Source: a virus
DNA: 48,719 nt
Direction: 5' to 3' (one strand)
IMG/VR virus record: IMGVR_UViG_3300025117_000094
Span: 1 to 48,719 of that record
Made by a program: the position numbers and the translations under genes
Shown here: one piece after another, positions 15,856-24,511 of the stretch
Numbering within the stretch: position 1 is the first letter of the stretch
Layout of the letters: each line of letters opens with the position of its first letter
The notes under the pieces: model-generated
What the model was told of the DNA's origin: nothing
The model's input: the letters and a program-made list of their open reading frames with translations, nothing else
Database searches by the model: none

Positions 15856-18024
15856 TTAATATTTTATTTTCTCTGTTCCAAGCTTCAAACTTACTTCATA
15901 CCCACCAACCTTCATTGTTGTATCGTCTCTAGACGAGAACTCTTCAAACCAAGACTTACCAAGAATAACAGCAAACTTAGCTTTTTGAATTCTACTTCTA
16001 ACACCTTTCAACATTGTCTGACATTCAGCAATCTCACCATTAATCTCATTAATGTTTTTTTCTTCAAAAAGTATAATATAGTCACCATAAGATCCATAAA
16101 TAAGTTCTTCAGAAGCAGTAAGTTTCTTACCAGATTGTTCTTTTTTAATAACATCATCAATCTTAGGTAGAGAAGAAAATCCTTTAATTGAAATAGAAAT
16201 AGACTTCGCCATATAATAATCAGAAGAATCCATCTTCTCAGTTGGAGGTGAATAACCATTCTTAGTAATACCCAAATCCATAAGATACTTAATCTGCTCT
16301 TCTGACAATCCCTCAAAGCCAGTAAGCAGCTCTTTTTCGGGTGAAAGTTTCTCTTTAAAATATTTCAATACCTTCATATCAGACTGATAATATAACTCAT
16401 TTAATGCCCAACCAAACAAAACTTCTGCTGAAGTATAAGACTTTGCAATCTTCCTATTCATGATTGGAAGAACAGACAAATCCAGAATAGTAATATCTCC
16501 ATCAGTACTAGCAATCAAATCAGGATGAACCTTAATCTTGTCATAAACATTCTTAGTAATAGAAACAGGAAGCTTAGTTACATTCAACATACCATCTTTA
16601 ATAAGAGTGTAATTCCTCCATACGTGAGTATCAAAAGTGTTATCATCAAATCCAAGTTTCTTATAATTCTTATCCAGTTTAATATACCCAGGAATTCTAG
16701 CTAGAAGTGAAAGATTCAAAAGGTTCTTATTCCACACCAGGTCAGACATTCTACAGCTTACATCCAAATGAGCTTCAAATTTAGGATACCCCTCTTTTGG
16801 AACTGAAGGAATACCAATCCTCTTATAATGAAACGCTGGATGATAAGGATAAAAATGTGAATCAGACAACATATCAAGCAAATCAAGAACACAGAAAGCA
16901 TCATCTTGAGGCAGATAATTTGTATTCCTCCCCGATACAAATCTCTTATTAGGATTAACAACAGCATTTTTAATTAACTCTTCTACCTTACCATACTCTT
17001 CATTAGTAAAAGCATTGTTCATTTTAGTAATAAGATACTTATCACCAAGAACACCAAGAACACTCAATGCCTTATCATTCTGGCATTTCTGAGAAAGAAT
17101 ATAAGAAGCAGCATACACACCCTTTACAAAGTTGTCAATCTTAGATGTAGCAGCATCAACAGCAGAATCAGTAAGATTGACTTCTTCACCACCATCTACT
17201 GGAATAAACAATTTATCAGACAGACGGAACAACCAGTTCTTTCCTTTTCTAGTAGGAAGAAACATAATACCATTGATGCTTTCATCATACTGGTATACGT
17301 TTATGTCTGTTCCATTAATAGAGAAATAAATCTCACCATTAGTAGGTTTGTCAAGCAGTACTCTAATTCTACCTTGAGCATCTTTTACGTTCTCAATGAA
17401 CTCATTCAGTGAAATACTGAATTTCTCAAGATCAGAACTGTGAGTAAGAGAACCACCAAATGCTTCTGCCATTTGAGACATAAGCTCTTTATTATAATAG
17501 TTACCATAACCAACTAGAAGAGATGCTGTTATATCATAACGAATTCCATCAATAGCTTGAAAGATAGCAGTAATCTCTTTGTTATAATTAGAGACAACTG
17601 GATAACCATCTGAGAGAAAGACTACAGCAAATCTAGGAGTAAGAACTTTCAAGTCACTAATAACTTGTTTTGTACTGGCAATTATTTCAGAGAAGCAAGT
17701 CAAATTCAAAGACATCTTATTTTTTCTAAGAATAGACTCCAATGTAGCATAATCTGATTCATCGGAAATCTTAAATCCTTTAAGGATAAAGTTATGCTGA
17801 CCTTCAGAAGAAAACCAACCCAAAGTAAGATAATCCCCAATGGGAAGTTTCTTAGACCTGTTAATCAGATCTTCAATCAAATGAGGTAGCGTATGATACA
17901 TACTACCACTTCGATCTATAATCCACACATGATTAGTGGTCTCATTTATCTTCTCTTCGATTGCTTTCTCAGATACTTCAACTTGACTCAAATACAAATC
18001 TTTATTAATTTTCAGATATCTCAT
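15856..18024 (-). CDS. Large von Willebrand A domain protein
   Basis: A 722-residue protein. Residues 30-230 form a VWA domain with a complete metal site: DRSGSM (D37, S39, S41), a threonine in SLNLTCFSEII, and VVFLSDGYP. The long remainder is mixed, with an ISFxNGTDINVYQ section and a C-terminal segment rich in Lys/Glu helices. VWA proteins bind partner proteins through the metal ion. It sits beside a second VWA gene; phage VWA pairs are of unknown function. GTG/TTG starts were not needed: ATG 18024 has a purine-rich upstream. Confidence 0.85.
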   Translation of the reverse strand: MRYLKINKDLYLSQVEVSEKAIEEKINETTNHVWIIDRSGSMYHTLPHLIEDLINRSKKLPIGDYLTLGWFSSEGQHNFILKGFKISDESDYATLESILRKNKMSLNLTCFSEIIASTKQVISDLKVLTPRFAVVFLSDGYPVVSNYNKEITAIFQAIDGIRYDITASLLVGYGNYYNKELMSQMAEAFGGSLTHSSDLEKFSISLNEFIENVKDAQGRIRVLLDKPTNGEIYFSINGTDINVYQYDESINGIMFLPTRKGKNWLFRLSDKLFIPVDGGEEVNLTDSAVDAATSKIDNFVKGVYAASYILSQKCQNDKALSVLGVLGDKYLITKMNNAFTNEEYGKVEELIKNAVVNPNKRFVSGRNTNYLPQDDAFCVLDLLDMLSDSHFYPYHPAFHYKRIGIPSVPKEGYPKFEAHLDVSCRMSDLVWNKNLLNLSLLARIPGYIKLDKNYKKLGFDDNTFDTHVWRNYTLIKDGMLNVTKLPVSITKNVYDKIKVHPDLIASTDGDITILDLSVLPIMNRKIAKSYTSAEVLFGWALNELYYQSDMKVLKYFKEKLSPEKELLTGFEGLSEEQIKYLMDLGITKNGYSPPTEKMDSSDYYMAKSISISIKGFSSLPKIDDVIKKEQSGKKLTASEELIYGSYGDYIILFEEKNINEINGEIAECQTMLKGVRSRIQKAKFAVILGKSWFEEFSSRDDTTMKVGGYEVSLKLGTEKIKY

Positions 18025-18059
18025 TTTTAATCTCTTCTTTTAGATTTTAGATTTCAAAT

Positions 18060-18653
18060 TTATTTAGAAACTCTATAACTCTTTACTGCATTACTGCTTG
18101 TAGTATAGGTATATGCTATTCCTGCCGATGTATAATAAAAATTTTGAATATCAATTGCTCTAATTCCTAGTTTTCCGGCTTCCAAGAAAGCATCTTGATT
18201 AGCTCCAAGAAATATAAATTCCCAAGAATACTTATCTCTTTGGTGATTTATCATTTCAAAAATCTTATCTCTTGAAAACTCTCTACTGGAATTTTCCTCA
18301 CCATCTGTTAGAATAACAAGTATAACTTTTTCTGGTTTATCATTTTCTGGAGTTTTATCTAGTCTATTTCCAACTTCATTAATTGTTCTACCAATAGCAT
18401 CAAGAAGAGGGGTCATAGCCGATGGACGATATTCTTTCTCAGTAAGAGGTTTAACATTCTCTATTTTTTTATTCTCAAAAACTTTTCTATATTCAGAAGA
18501 ATTAAATACAATTAACGACATTGTAGCTTCTCCCGAACCTTGTTTCTGCTCATTAACAAAGTTATTAAATCCACCAATTGTGTCTGCTTTAAGTGTTTCC
18601 ATAGAACCAGTCATGTCCAGAACAAAAACAATTTCATTCAGTCCTTTCTTCAT
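18060..18653 (-). CDS. Second von Willebrand A domain protein
   Basis: A 197-residue protein that is nearly all VWA domain: VFVLDMTGSM (DxTGS, a common variant of DxSxS), AMTPLLDAIGRTINEV with the metal-binding threonine, VILVILTDGEENSS. Strong ribosome site CTGGAGGG before ATG 18653. It is not a duplicate of the neighbour (different motif choice and length), so the two may form a working pair. VWA/TerY-like proteins are found in stress and anti-phage modules, but I see no such partner here. Confidence 0.85.
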   Translation of the reverse strand: MKKGLNEIVFVLDMTGSMETLKADTIGGFNNFVNEQKQGSGEATMSLIVFNSSEYRKVFENKKIENVKPLTEKEYRPSAMTPLLDAIGRTINEVGNRLDKTPENDKPEKVILVILTDGEENSSREFSRDKIFEMINHQRDKYSWEFIFLGANQDAFLEAGKLGIRAIDIQNFYYTSAGIAYTYTTSSNAVKSYRVSK

Positions 18654-18676
18654 TTACTTACCCTCCAGTTTAAATT

Positions 18677-19597
18677 TTACTTACACTGCATATCATAATA
18701 TGTACATCCTTCTATTGAGTGGGCTTTCCTATTACACGATTCACATAGAGTCACACCTACATCTAAATCCAACGATTCAAGGGGATTCCAATGTATGCCC
18801 TCGACATGGTGGGCAGTTAGGTTTTCAGTGACACCACATTTAACACATTTATAACCATCACGCTCTAGTATCATTTTATGCCAATCTGCTTGTAATACTG
18901 GATCTCTATCTGGTTCTTTATTCTGACGTTCCTCCCATTCTTTGGTTCCTGGTTGATAATCCATCCCCGGTTTAAATTTATATAAAGGACAGGAATGTTT
19001 GCAAGTGTCTGAACAATAAAGTCTGCATTCTCCTTCAATTGTTCCATTTAAAGCTCTAATTCTATGCTGTACTTCTAAATTAGTTGGATAAAAATATTCT
19101 TTACAATGAGTACATCTGACTTGTAGATAGCCTTCATTGTCAGATATTGGATCTTCTTCTACAGTTAATTTAACAAAGTAAGTAGAAAACAAAGCTTTAT
19201 CTTTATTATATTCTTTTTTTCGTTCTTTTATTTTATCTTTATTAGCCTCACGATATTCTTTTACTTTATTTATATTATATATATAATATAAACTACTATA
19301 TTTCTTTTTTTTATTTTTATTTATTTCATAATAAAGTTTATCATATTCTCTTTTCTTATCTTTATTATTTTCTCGGTATTTCTTTTTTTCATCTTTGTTA
19401 TTCTCATAATACTCTTTCTGATATTTTTTTAAATCATCTTTTTTATCTAAAAACCTTTTTCTACCATACTCACTAGCACAATCTTTACACCTACGTTGTA
19501 GTCCGTCTTTAGCTGATGTGTTTTTACTAAATCTACCAACATCTAACTCTCTTTTACACTTTGGACATATTTTAGTTGTAATATTTATATCAGTCAC
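18677..19597 (-). CDS. HNH endonuclease, copy 2
   Basis: A 306-residue paralog of the 5996-6784 protein and the longest of the four. Zinc ribbon CPKCKRELD...CKDCASEY, a long linker of KKYRENNKDKK- and YEINKNKKKKY-type units, the VRCTHCKEYFYP and LYCSDTCKHSC modules, and the C-terminal HNH (CVKCGVTENLTAHHVEGIHW). GTG start at 19597 overlaps the stop of the gene upstream (TAGTG). The C-terminal DNA is almost identical to the copies at 5996 and 37267, showing recent duplication or gene conversion. Confidence 0.9.
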   Translation of the reverse strand: MTDINITTKICPKCKRELDVGRFSKNTSAKDGLQRRCKDCASEYGRKRFLDKKDDLKKYQKEYYENNKDEKKKYRENNKDKKREYDKLYYEINKNKKKKYSSLYYIYNINKVKEYREANKDKIKERKKEYNKDKALFSTYFVKLTVEEDPISDNEGYLQVRCTHCKEYFYPTNLEVQHRIRALNGTIEGECRLYCSDTCKHSCPLYKFKPGMDYQPGTKEWEERQNKEPDRDPVLQADWHKMILERDGYKCVKCGVTENLTAHHVEGIHWNPLESLDLDVGVTLCESCNRKAHSIEGCTYYDMQCK

Positions 19598-20091
19598 TAA
19601 CCAACCACATCCTTTAATTTATTCGCTTTTTCCTCAGAAAATTTTATGATACCTCCATTAGGTTTCAAAACAAACAACTTCCATTTTTCTATTGCATCTG
19701 ACTCATTAAACCAAAGAACTTTTCTACCAAAATCTGAAGGTAATCCTAATGTATAGGATGTTGTATTAAATAATTTCTCTAGTTCCCCCCTATCAAATCT
19801 ATTTAACTTACATCTAAAATGAAAACATACCCTACTATACTCACAATAATTATTAGCAGAATCTACCATTATAGTTGCAAGAGATGTAGCCCTCTCCCAA
19901 TCCAAAGGAGTTAATAAAAAAATACCACTTGAGTAATGGCAAATACCATAATATTTTAAATCTCTTCTTTTTATATTACCTCCAGGACCGGGAAGACATC
20001 TTCCATCCAACCATGTTATTCCTACTGATATAGGAGTTACAATTTTAGATCTTTTCTCTACCTCTTCTTTTACATCAAATTCATCACTCAT
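19597..20091 (-). CDS. Hypothetical protein
   Basis: A 164-residue protein with no motif I recognise; features are VGITWLDGRCLPGPGGNIKR and VCFHFRCKLNRFDRGELEKL. It lies immediately downstream of the SbcC-like gene and upstream of HNH copy 2, so it may have a recombination role. Confidence 0.65.
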   Translation of the reverse strand: MSDEFDVKEEVEKRSKIVTPISVGITWLDGRCLPGPGGNIKRRDLKYYGICHYSSGIFLLTPLDWERATSLATIMVDSANNYCEYSRVCFHFRCKLNRFDRGELEKLFNTTSYTLGLPSDFGRKVLWFNESDAIEKWKLFVLKPNGGIIKFSEEKANKLKDVVG

Positions 20092-21846
20092 TTATCTCAC
20101 CATATAAGACGTTTCTTTATTTTTCTTAATTGCAACCACATTATCAAACCTAGACTTCAACATATCACTATGGGACACTGCAATTACTGTACCAGAACTA
20201 CTTGATTTGGTCTTTAAAAGACCAAAAACTGATGACATTCCTTCATCATCTAAAGATAGATCCAACACCTCATCAAGTATCATAAAGTCTGTTACTCTGA
20301 ACAAGTCATAGAAGGAGAAGATCGTTGCTATCTTTATCCTCTGCTTCTCACCACTAGAGAATGAATTGTGGGCTTTGTTCTTTGAGTATATCCTAAATGA
20401 CACCTTTTCTCTATACTCACCACTTTTCAATTCTGATAAATCAGATACTTCTACATACAAATCACAGTTCATGTCAACTAAATAAGAATTGATCTTATCC
20501 TGCAATGAACCTAACACCTTACTGCACTTCATATTAGGTATTCCAGCCTTACCAAATCCAGTTACCCAAAATTCATCCTTCTTTCTCTTCTCCTTTTCAG
20601 CCTCTATAGCTATATTATAGCTACTTACTTCTTGTTCTAGATTTGCAATCTTAGATTCTATATCTACTAATTGGTCTTCATAATGATTCACTTCTGATTT
20701 GATTTTATCAATCTCTACATATAACTCATTCTTTCTTATATCTACATTCCTATTAAATTCTTCATATTCAGATATTAATTTTTCAGCACTTAGGAGTTTA
20801 CTATTAATGTCCTTATTAACTTTAAGTATATCTCTTTTCTTTTTCTTCAACTCTTCCAATTTTGATACAGTAGTATATAAATCTTTTTCCTGTAATGCAA
20901 TTCTATTATTCAAATCATCTGATTGCTCCTTCAATTCAGACAACTCATTACAGAATTTCTTAGTATATGGACATATAGCTTGTGGTATAACAACATTCTT
21001 GTCAGACAAGAGACTATTTAACTTTGCTTCCTTATCTGCTTTTGTAGATACAAGACCATCAATCTCCAAATCAAATATAGATTCATTCTGCAAAGATGCA
21101 CGTAATACTTCCACATTTGTCTTTATGTCCTCAACCGATTTAGGAATCAAACTTTGGATTTGTTTATTAACTCTATCTACTTTATTTTGTATCTCCTTAT
21201 CAAAGTTCTTAGACAAACTTGTAAGTTTTTCTTTCAAGTTCAGAGATGATTCTATGTTAGACTTAATTTTGAATATTTTTTTCTCTATTGAATTTATATT
21301 ATCATCTATATCTTTAATACTTTCTTTAGCTTTTGCTTGAAGCGTTTCGTACTTTGAAAGGTCTAAAATCTGGTATAGCACACGTTTCCTATCGCTTTCT
21401 TTAGCTTCAACGAAAGAGATAGAGTTATTAGTAAATATAGATGATGCAAAAAGAATCTCTGGAGAAACATTTAGAAACTCAGATATGATCTTTTGAGTTT
21501 CTTTTCTAGTACTGCCTGTAATATCATTACCATTAACTACAAACTTTGTTAGATTATTATATGTAGAATGATTTCTATATTTAGAAATAGTACAACTTTG
21601 ATTGTCAAGCTCAAAGTCCATTTCAAGAACACAATTACTACCATGATCCTTTACTAAGTCATCGACCGATTCTATATCATCAACTGAATCAAATAGCAAG
21701 TACTCTATTGCCTGACGAATAGAGCTTTTACCAGAACCGTTCTTTCCTTGAACAAGACAAAGACCCAACTTATCAAAGTTGTCTATTTCTAAACTTTTCC
21801 AACTTCTAAAATTTTCAAGTCTAAGCTTCTTTATCGACAGCATCAT
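20092..21846 (-). CDS. SbcC/Rad50-like (phage gp46-type) recombination ATPase
   Basis: A 584-residue SMC-like ATPase. N-terminal Walker A QGKNGSGKSS, long coiled-coil arms, a central zinc-hook-like ICPYTKKFCNELSEL, and C-terminal signature SFSSGEKQRIKIA with Walker B FMILDEVLDLSL. With the SbcD-like nuclease it forms the DNA-end processing complex. The start is not certain: ATG 21846 (or 21843) follows a TTG with no clear ribosome site and overlaps the 79-residue gene by about 26 bases. It is short for the family because the coiled coils are reduced, as in phage versions. Confidence 0.9.
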   Translation of the reverse strand: MMLSIKKLRLENFRSWKSLEIDNFDKLGLCLVQGKNGSGKSSIRQAIEYLLFDSVDDIESVDDLVKDHGSNCVLEMDFELDNQSCTISKYRNHSTYNNLTKFVVNGNDITGSTRKETQKIISEFLNVSPEILFASSIFTNNSISFVEAKESDRKRVLYQILDLSKYETLQAKAKESIKDIDDNINSIEKKIFKIKSNIESSLNLKEKLTSLSKNFDKEIQNKVDRVNKQIQSLIPKSVEDIKTNVEVLRASLQNESIFDLEIDGLVSTKADKEAKLNSLLSDKNVVIPQAICPYTKKFCNELSELKEQSDDLNNRIALQEKDLYTTVSKLEELKKKKRDILKVNKDINSKLLSAEKLISEYEEFNRNVDIRKNELYVEIDKIKSEVNHYEDQLVDIESKIANLEQEVSSYNIAIEAEKEKRKKDEFWVTGFGKAGIPNMKCSKVLGSLQDKINSYLVDMNCDLYVEVSDLSELKSGEYREKVSFRIYSKNKAHNSFSSGEKQRIKIATIFSFYDLFRVTDFMILDEVLDLSLDDEGMSSVFGLLKTKSSSSGTVIAVSHSDMLKSRFDNVVAIKKNKETSYMVR

Positions 21847-22060
21847 CAATACCAAGTTTCATAGCATAGACAATATCATTCTGAATTGGATACCCAAGAT
21901 CAGTAATTCTATGCTCAACATCAGTTACTTCCAAACGTAGCTGATCCAACTCCTGATTCATAAAGTTAATAATATCTCCTATTTTATAAGACACACTTGT
22001 ATTGTCACATACAATTGGTTTGATACTTTCATCATTCAAAATTTTAATTGTCAATATCAT
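21821..22060 (-). CDS. Hypothetical small protein between the SbcC- and SbcD-like genes
   Basis: A 79-residue protein with an N-terminal beta part (TIKILNDESIKPIVCDN) and a helical LDQLRLEVTDVEHRITDLG segment. It overlaps both neighbours, so all three are translated together. A structural or regulatory part of the end-processing complex is a reasonable guess, not shown. Confidence 0.65.
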   Translation of the reverse strand: MILTIKILNDESIKPIVCDNTSVSYKIGDIINFMNQELDQLRLEVTDVEHRITDLGYPIQNDIVYAMKLGIDDAVDKEA

Positions 22061-23084
22061 AAGCTAACTCCTTACCCCTTTTAATTAGAGAATCTATATT
22101 ATCTTCCCCAACAATACCCACATACTGTTCTATATCTTCACTTAACGAACCGTTTTCCTTCAATCTAGATTCTTTTTTTTCGTCACTTACATATTTAGTA
22201 GATACATTATCTAGATCAAATACTTTATCGTCTGTTCCGGGTTTTGCACTTATTCTATAATAGTTTGAATAATCTCCTTCAATATGCTTTTTTGCTTCTT
22301 CGTTTACAGAATCATACTCTACGTTATACCATTTAGGACACTTAATAGGAATTGAAGTAACACTTTTAGTTTCTGCATCTACACACATAAACCTCTTCTC
22401 TTCTCCAGCTTCAGACCAATCAAGAATTATAGAACTACCAACATTGATTATATTGCCAAGATTCTGAGGTTTATGTATGTCACCATTTAATACAAAATCA
22501 AAGTTGTCAAACATATTAGGAGTTAGTTTAGACTCTAACTTTATACCAGACGACAACTCAAGTCCTTCAATCTTCTCATGTGTCATTAATACTTTAGTTT
22601 TATACTTACTATCAAATCCACCATAAAGTACTTCTTTAGTTACCATACCAAACGGTACAACTCTTACCAACATACTATCAAAATCATAATCAGTTGGCTC
22701 TTCTACTACCTGACAGAGATCCATAAAAGGTGTTATAGTTAATTCTCTTGTACCAGATGCTATATCGTGATTACCTGCGTTTAGAACTAACCTAACATCA
22801 CTATGTCGTTTAGTCATTCCTCTAATAAAAAGCCAAACAGTATTAAACAATCTAACGTCTAAGTGATTCTTCTGTTCAAAGAAATCACCACCAAAGAATA
22901 TATAATTAATATTATTAACACTAGCATATTCAAAAATCTGTCTAACAACTTTGAATTGATCATTAAGCCACTTAGTTACATTATCACTGATATACTTTGA
23001 TCTGGACAATCCCAAATCGAAATGTATATCAGTAAAGAATAGAAATTTATTAACATTCACAGGCTTTGTCTCCAAAGTATTCAT
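22044..23084 (-). CDS. SbcD/Mre11-like (phage gp47-type) nuclease
   Basis: A 346-residue metallophosphoesterase nuclease with the canonical motifs: FFTDIHFDLG, FFGGDFFEQKNHLDV, LNAGNHDIASGT, LMTHEKIEG, FDFVLNGDIHKPQN. It pairs with the SbcC-like ATPase just downstream to degrade and trim double-strand ends. Start taken at ATG 23084 preceded by AAGAG; an ATG seven codons earlier exists but lies deeper in the upstream gene. Confidence 0.9.
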   Translation of the reverse strand: MNTLETKPVNVNKFLFFTDIHFDLGLSRSKYISDNVTKWLNDQFKVVRQIFEYASVNNINYIFFGGDFFEQKNHLDVRLFNTVWLFIRGMTKRHSDVRLVLNAGNHDIASGTRELTITPFMDLCQVVEEPTDYDFDSMLVRVVPFGMVTKEVLYGGFDSKYKTKVLMTHEKIEGLELSSGIKLESKLTPNMFDNFDFVLNGDIHKPQNLGNIINVGSSIILDWSEAGEEKRFMCVDAETKSVTSIPIKCPKWYNVEYDSVNEEAKKHIEGDYSNYYRISAKPGTDDKVFDLDNVSTKYVSDEKKESRLKENGSLSEDIEQYVGIVGEDNIDSLIKRGKELAYDIDN

Positions 23085-23445
23085 AATAACTCTTATACAT
23101 ACCACCCATATATCTTACTCTTTCAATTGCTTTCTTAGTCCATGTATTAGGAAAATCCTCATAATCTTTTCTTATTGGCAGATCGTTTGTTTTAGTTTTA
23201 AGTGCCTTTACTGCTCTACCCATAGCTTTATTAATACCTACTTTTAGATCATAATCATAATACTCGTCCTGCATACTGCAAATTGCAATACCCTCCCCAT
23301 ATTCATCCTCAGTTGAAATAGTAACGTAAAAATAAATACCGTCTTTAACTTCTACTATAACTTTAGTAGGTCTAAATGACACCAAATCATCAAACAACTT
23401 CTTACTAACAAACTTTTTCCATTTCTTAATTTCTACAATAGACAT
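23050..23445 (-). CDS. Hypothetical protein
   Basis: A 131-residue protein (WKKFVSKKLFDDLVSFRPTK, a beta section with ISTEDEYGEGIAICSM, then a basic helix with GRAVKALKTKTNDLP). No family recognised. It lies between the sigma-54 activator and the SbcD-like gene with a good ribosome site; the end overlaps the nuclease by 35 bases. Confidence 0.65.
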   Translation of the reverse strand: MSIVEIKKWKKFVSKKLFDDLVSFRPTKVIVEVKDGIYFYVTISTEDEYGEGIAICSMQDEYYDYDLKVGINKAMGRAVKALKTKTNDLPIRKDYEDFPNTWTKKAIERVRYMGGMYKSYYEYFGDKACEC

Positions 23446-23457
23446 TTTAATTCTCCT

Positions 23458-24204
23458 TTAGAATTTTGTAATATCAAAAGGGTCTATGTCAATCTCATTT
23501 GAATCACGTAAAAGAACAGCACGTTCTATTGAAATTTTAAGTTCTCTTATATTTCCTAGCCAGTCATGCTCTTTCAACATTTCTAAACTGTAATCTGAAA
23601 AATAGATACCATTCAGACTCCAAAGTTTAGAACACTCTTTTAGAAAATAATTAGCTATTAAAACAATATCTTCTTTTCTATCTCTCAATGGTGGAACTGT
23701 AACAACTAATCCACAAATTCTAAACAACAAATCACTTCTAAAGTTTTTACATTTTACTTCCCTCCCTACTTGTTTATTGGTAGCTGATACAATCCTAACA
23801 TCAGACTGTATCAATTGAGCACCACCAACTCTATAAAATTTCCCATCATCTAGTGCTCTAAGAAACTTAGCTTGCATTGTTAGAGACATATCACATACTT
23901 CATCTAGAAAGAGAGTACCACCGTTAGCAGCTTCAAACTTGCCTATACTCCGCTTAGTGGCCCCCGTAAACGCCCCTTTCTCATACCCAAACAACTCAGA
24001 CTCAAGTAGAGAGTCATTCAATGATGAACAGTTAAGAGTGACTAGGGGCTGGTCAGCTCTATTACTAATCTCGTGCAAGTATCGTGCCAAGAGGCCCTTT
24101 CCAGTACCACTTTCACCAACAAAAAGAACAGGTAGAGTAGAATTAGCAACTTTCTTGATAACACCTAATGTACTGAGGAATACACTAGATTGTCCTACTA
24201 GCAT
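23458..24204 (-). CDS. Sigma-54 AAA+ activator, single domain
   Basis: A 248-residue AAA+ ATPase of the bacterial enhancer-binding type: Walker A GESGTGKG (30-37), GAFTGA loop (77-82) that contacts sigma-54, Walker B TLFLDEV (97-103), arginine-finger region FRSDLLFR (155-162), PPLRDR, and sensor II GNIREL (217-222). It has no receiver or GAF domain before and no Fis-type helix-turn-helix after; it is only the ATPase. Start taken at ATG 24204 after AAAGGAG; the longer frame starts at TTG with no ribosome site. It overlaps the PEP-CTERM gene by 20 bases. A GC-rich stretch (GAFTGA and Walker A codons) departs from the AT-rich codon habit, hinting at recent transfer from a host. Confidence 0.93.
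   Translation of the reverse strand: MLVGQSSVFLSTLGVIKKVANSTLPVLFVGESGTGKGLLARYLHEISNRADQPLVTLNCSSLNDSLLESELFGYEKGAFTGATKRSIGKFEAANGGTLFLDEVCDMSLTMQAKFLRALDDGKFYRVGGAQLIQSDVRIVSATNKQVGREVKCKNFRSDLLFRICGLVVTVPPLRDRKEDIVLIANYFLKECSKLWSLNGIYFSDYSLEMLKEHDWLGNIRELKISIERAVLLRDSNEIDIDPFDITKF
24074..24089 (-). promoter_or_regulatory. Sigma-54 site, perfect 12/12, inside the activator gene
   Basis: Minus strand TGGCACGATACTTGCA. It uses the codons GCA CGA TAC TTG (Ala-Arg-Tyr-Leu) right after Walker A. CGA and the run of GC-rich codons are unusual for this AT-rich phage. Predicted start near 24063, so it would transcribe the last part of the activator gene and the SbcD/SbcC genes. The protein motif is conserved in this family, so chance is possible. 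Confidence 0.5.
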
Positions 24205-24511
24205 TTGTCTCCTTTCTTCTTTTAAAAGCAATAAGCTCAAATAATCCAGTTCCAAGTAATAGAATAGATGCAGGTTCAGGTACAGGATTTTGTTTATCTT
24301 TTACTGTGTAATGATACAATCTTTCACATTCTACAATTCTCTGAAATACAGGAACATCTTTTTTATTTTCAAATGTAAAATGTTCAGTTTTAAATTCAGT
24401 AATGTTCCATTCTTCATCAAATACTATTGATACTTCTGGAACCCAAGTTTCTGAATAACAGATTGAGATAGTAGACAACATAATCACAATTGCAATAATT
24501 AACGCTTTCAT
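24185..24511 (-). CDS. Exported protein with PEP-CTERM sorting signal
   Basis: A 108-residue protein: N-terminal signal peptide (MKALIIAIVIMLSTISICYS), a short soluble part, and a C-terminal VPEPASILLLGTGLFELIAF followed by KRRK. That is the full PEP-CTERM signal (VPEP, hydrophobic segment, basic cluster) recognised by exosortases in Gram-negative bacteria with extracellular polysaccharide. The tail continues for eight residues past the basic cluster, because the stop is shared with the start of the activator gene. ATGA overlap with the recombinase upstream. A phage carrying this signal implies an exosortase-bearing host. Confidence 0.88.
   Translation of the reverse strand: MKALIIAIVIMLSTISICYSETWVPEVSIVFDEEWNITEFKTEHFTFENKKDVPVFQRIVECERLYHYTVKDKQNPVPEPASILLLGTGLFELIAFKRRKETNASRTI

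Noticed and set aside
20181-20196. 10/12 sigma-54-like site in the SbcC-like gene
   Set aside because: Both mismatches fall in the -24 element; likely chance.
20699-21340. 213-residue plus-strand open frame opposite the SbcC-like gene
   Set aside because: Low-complexity Ser/Leu/Phe composition, no ribosome site, and a well-supported gene on the other strand; a shadow.
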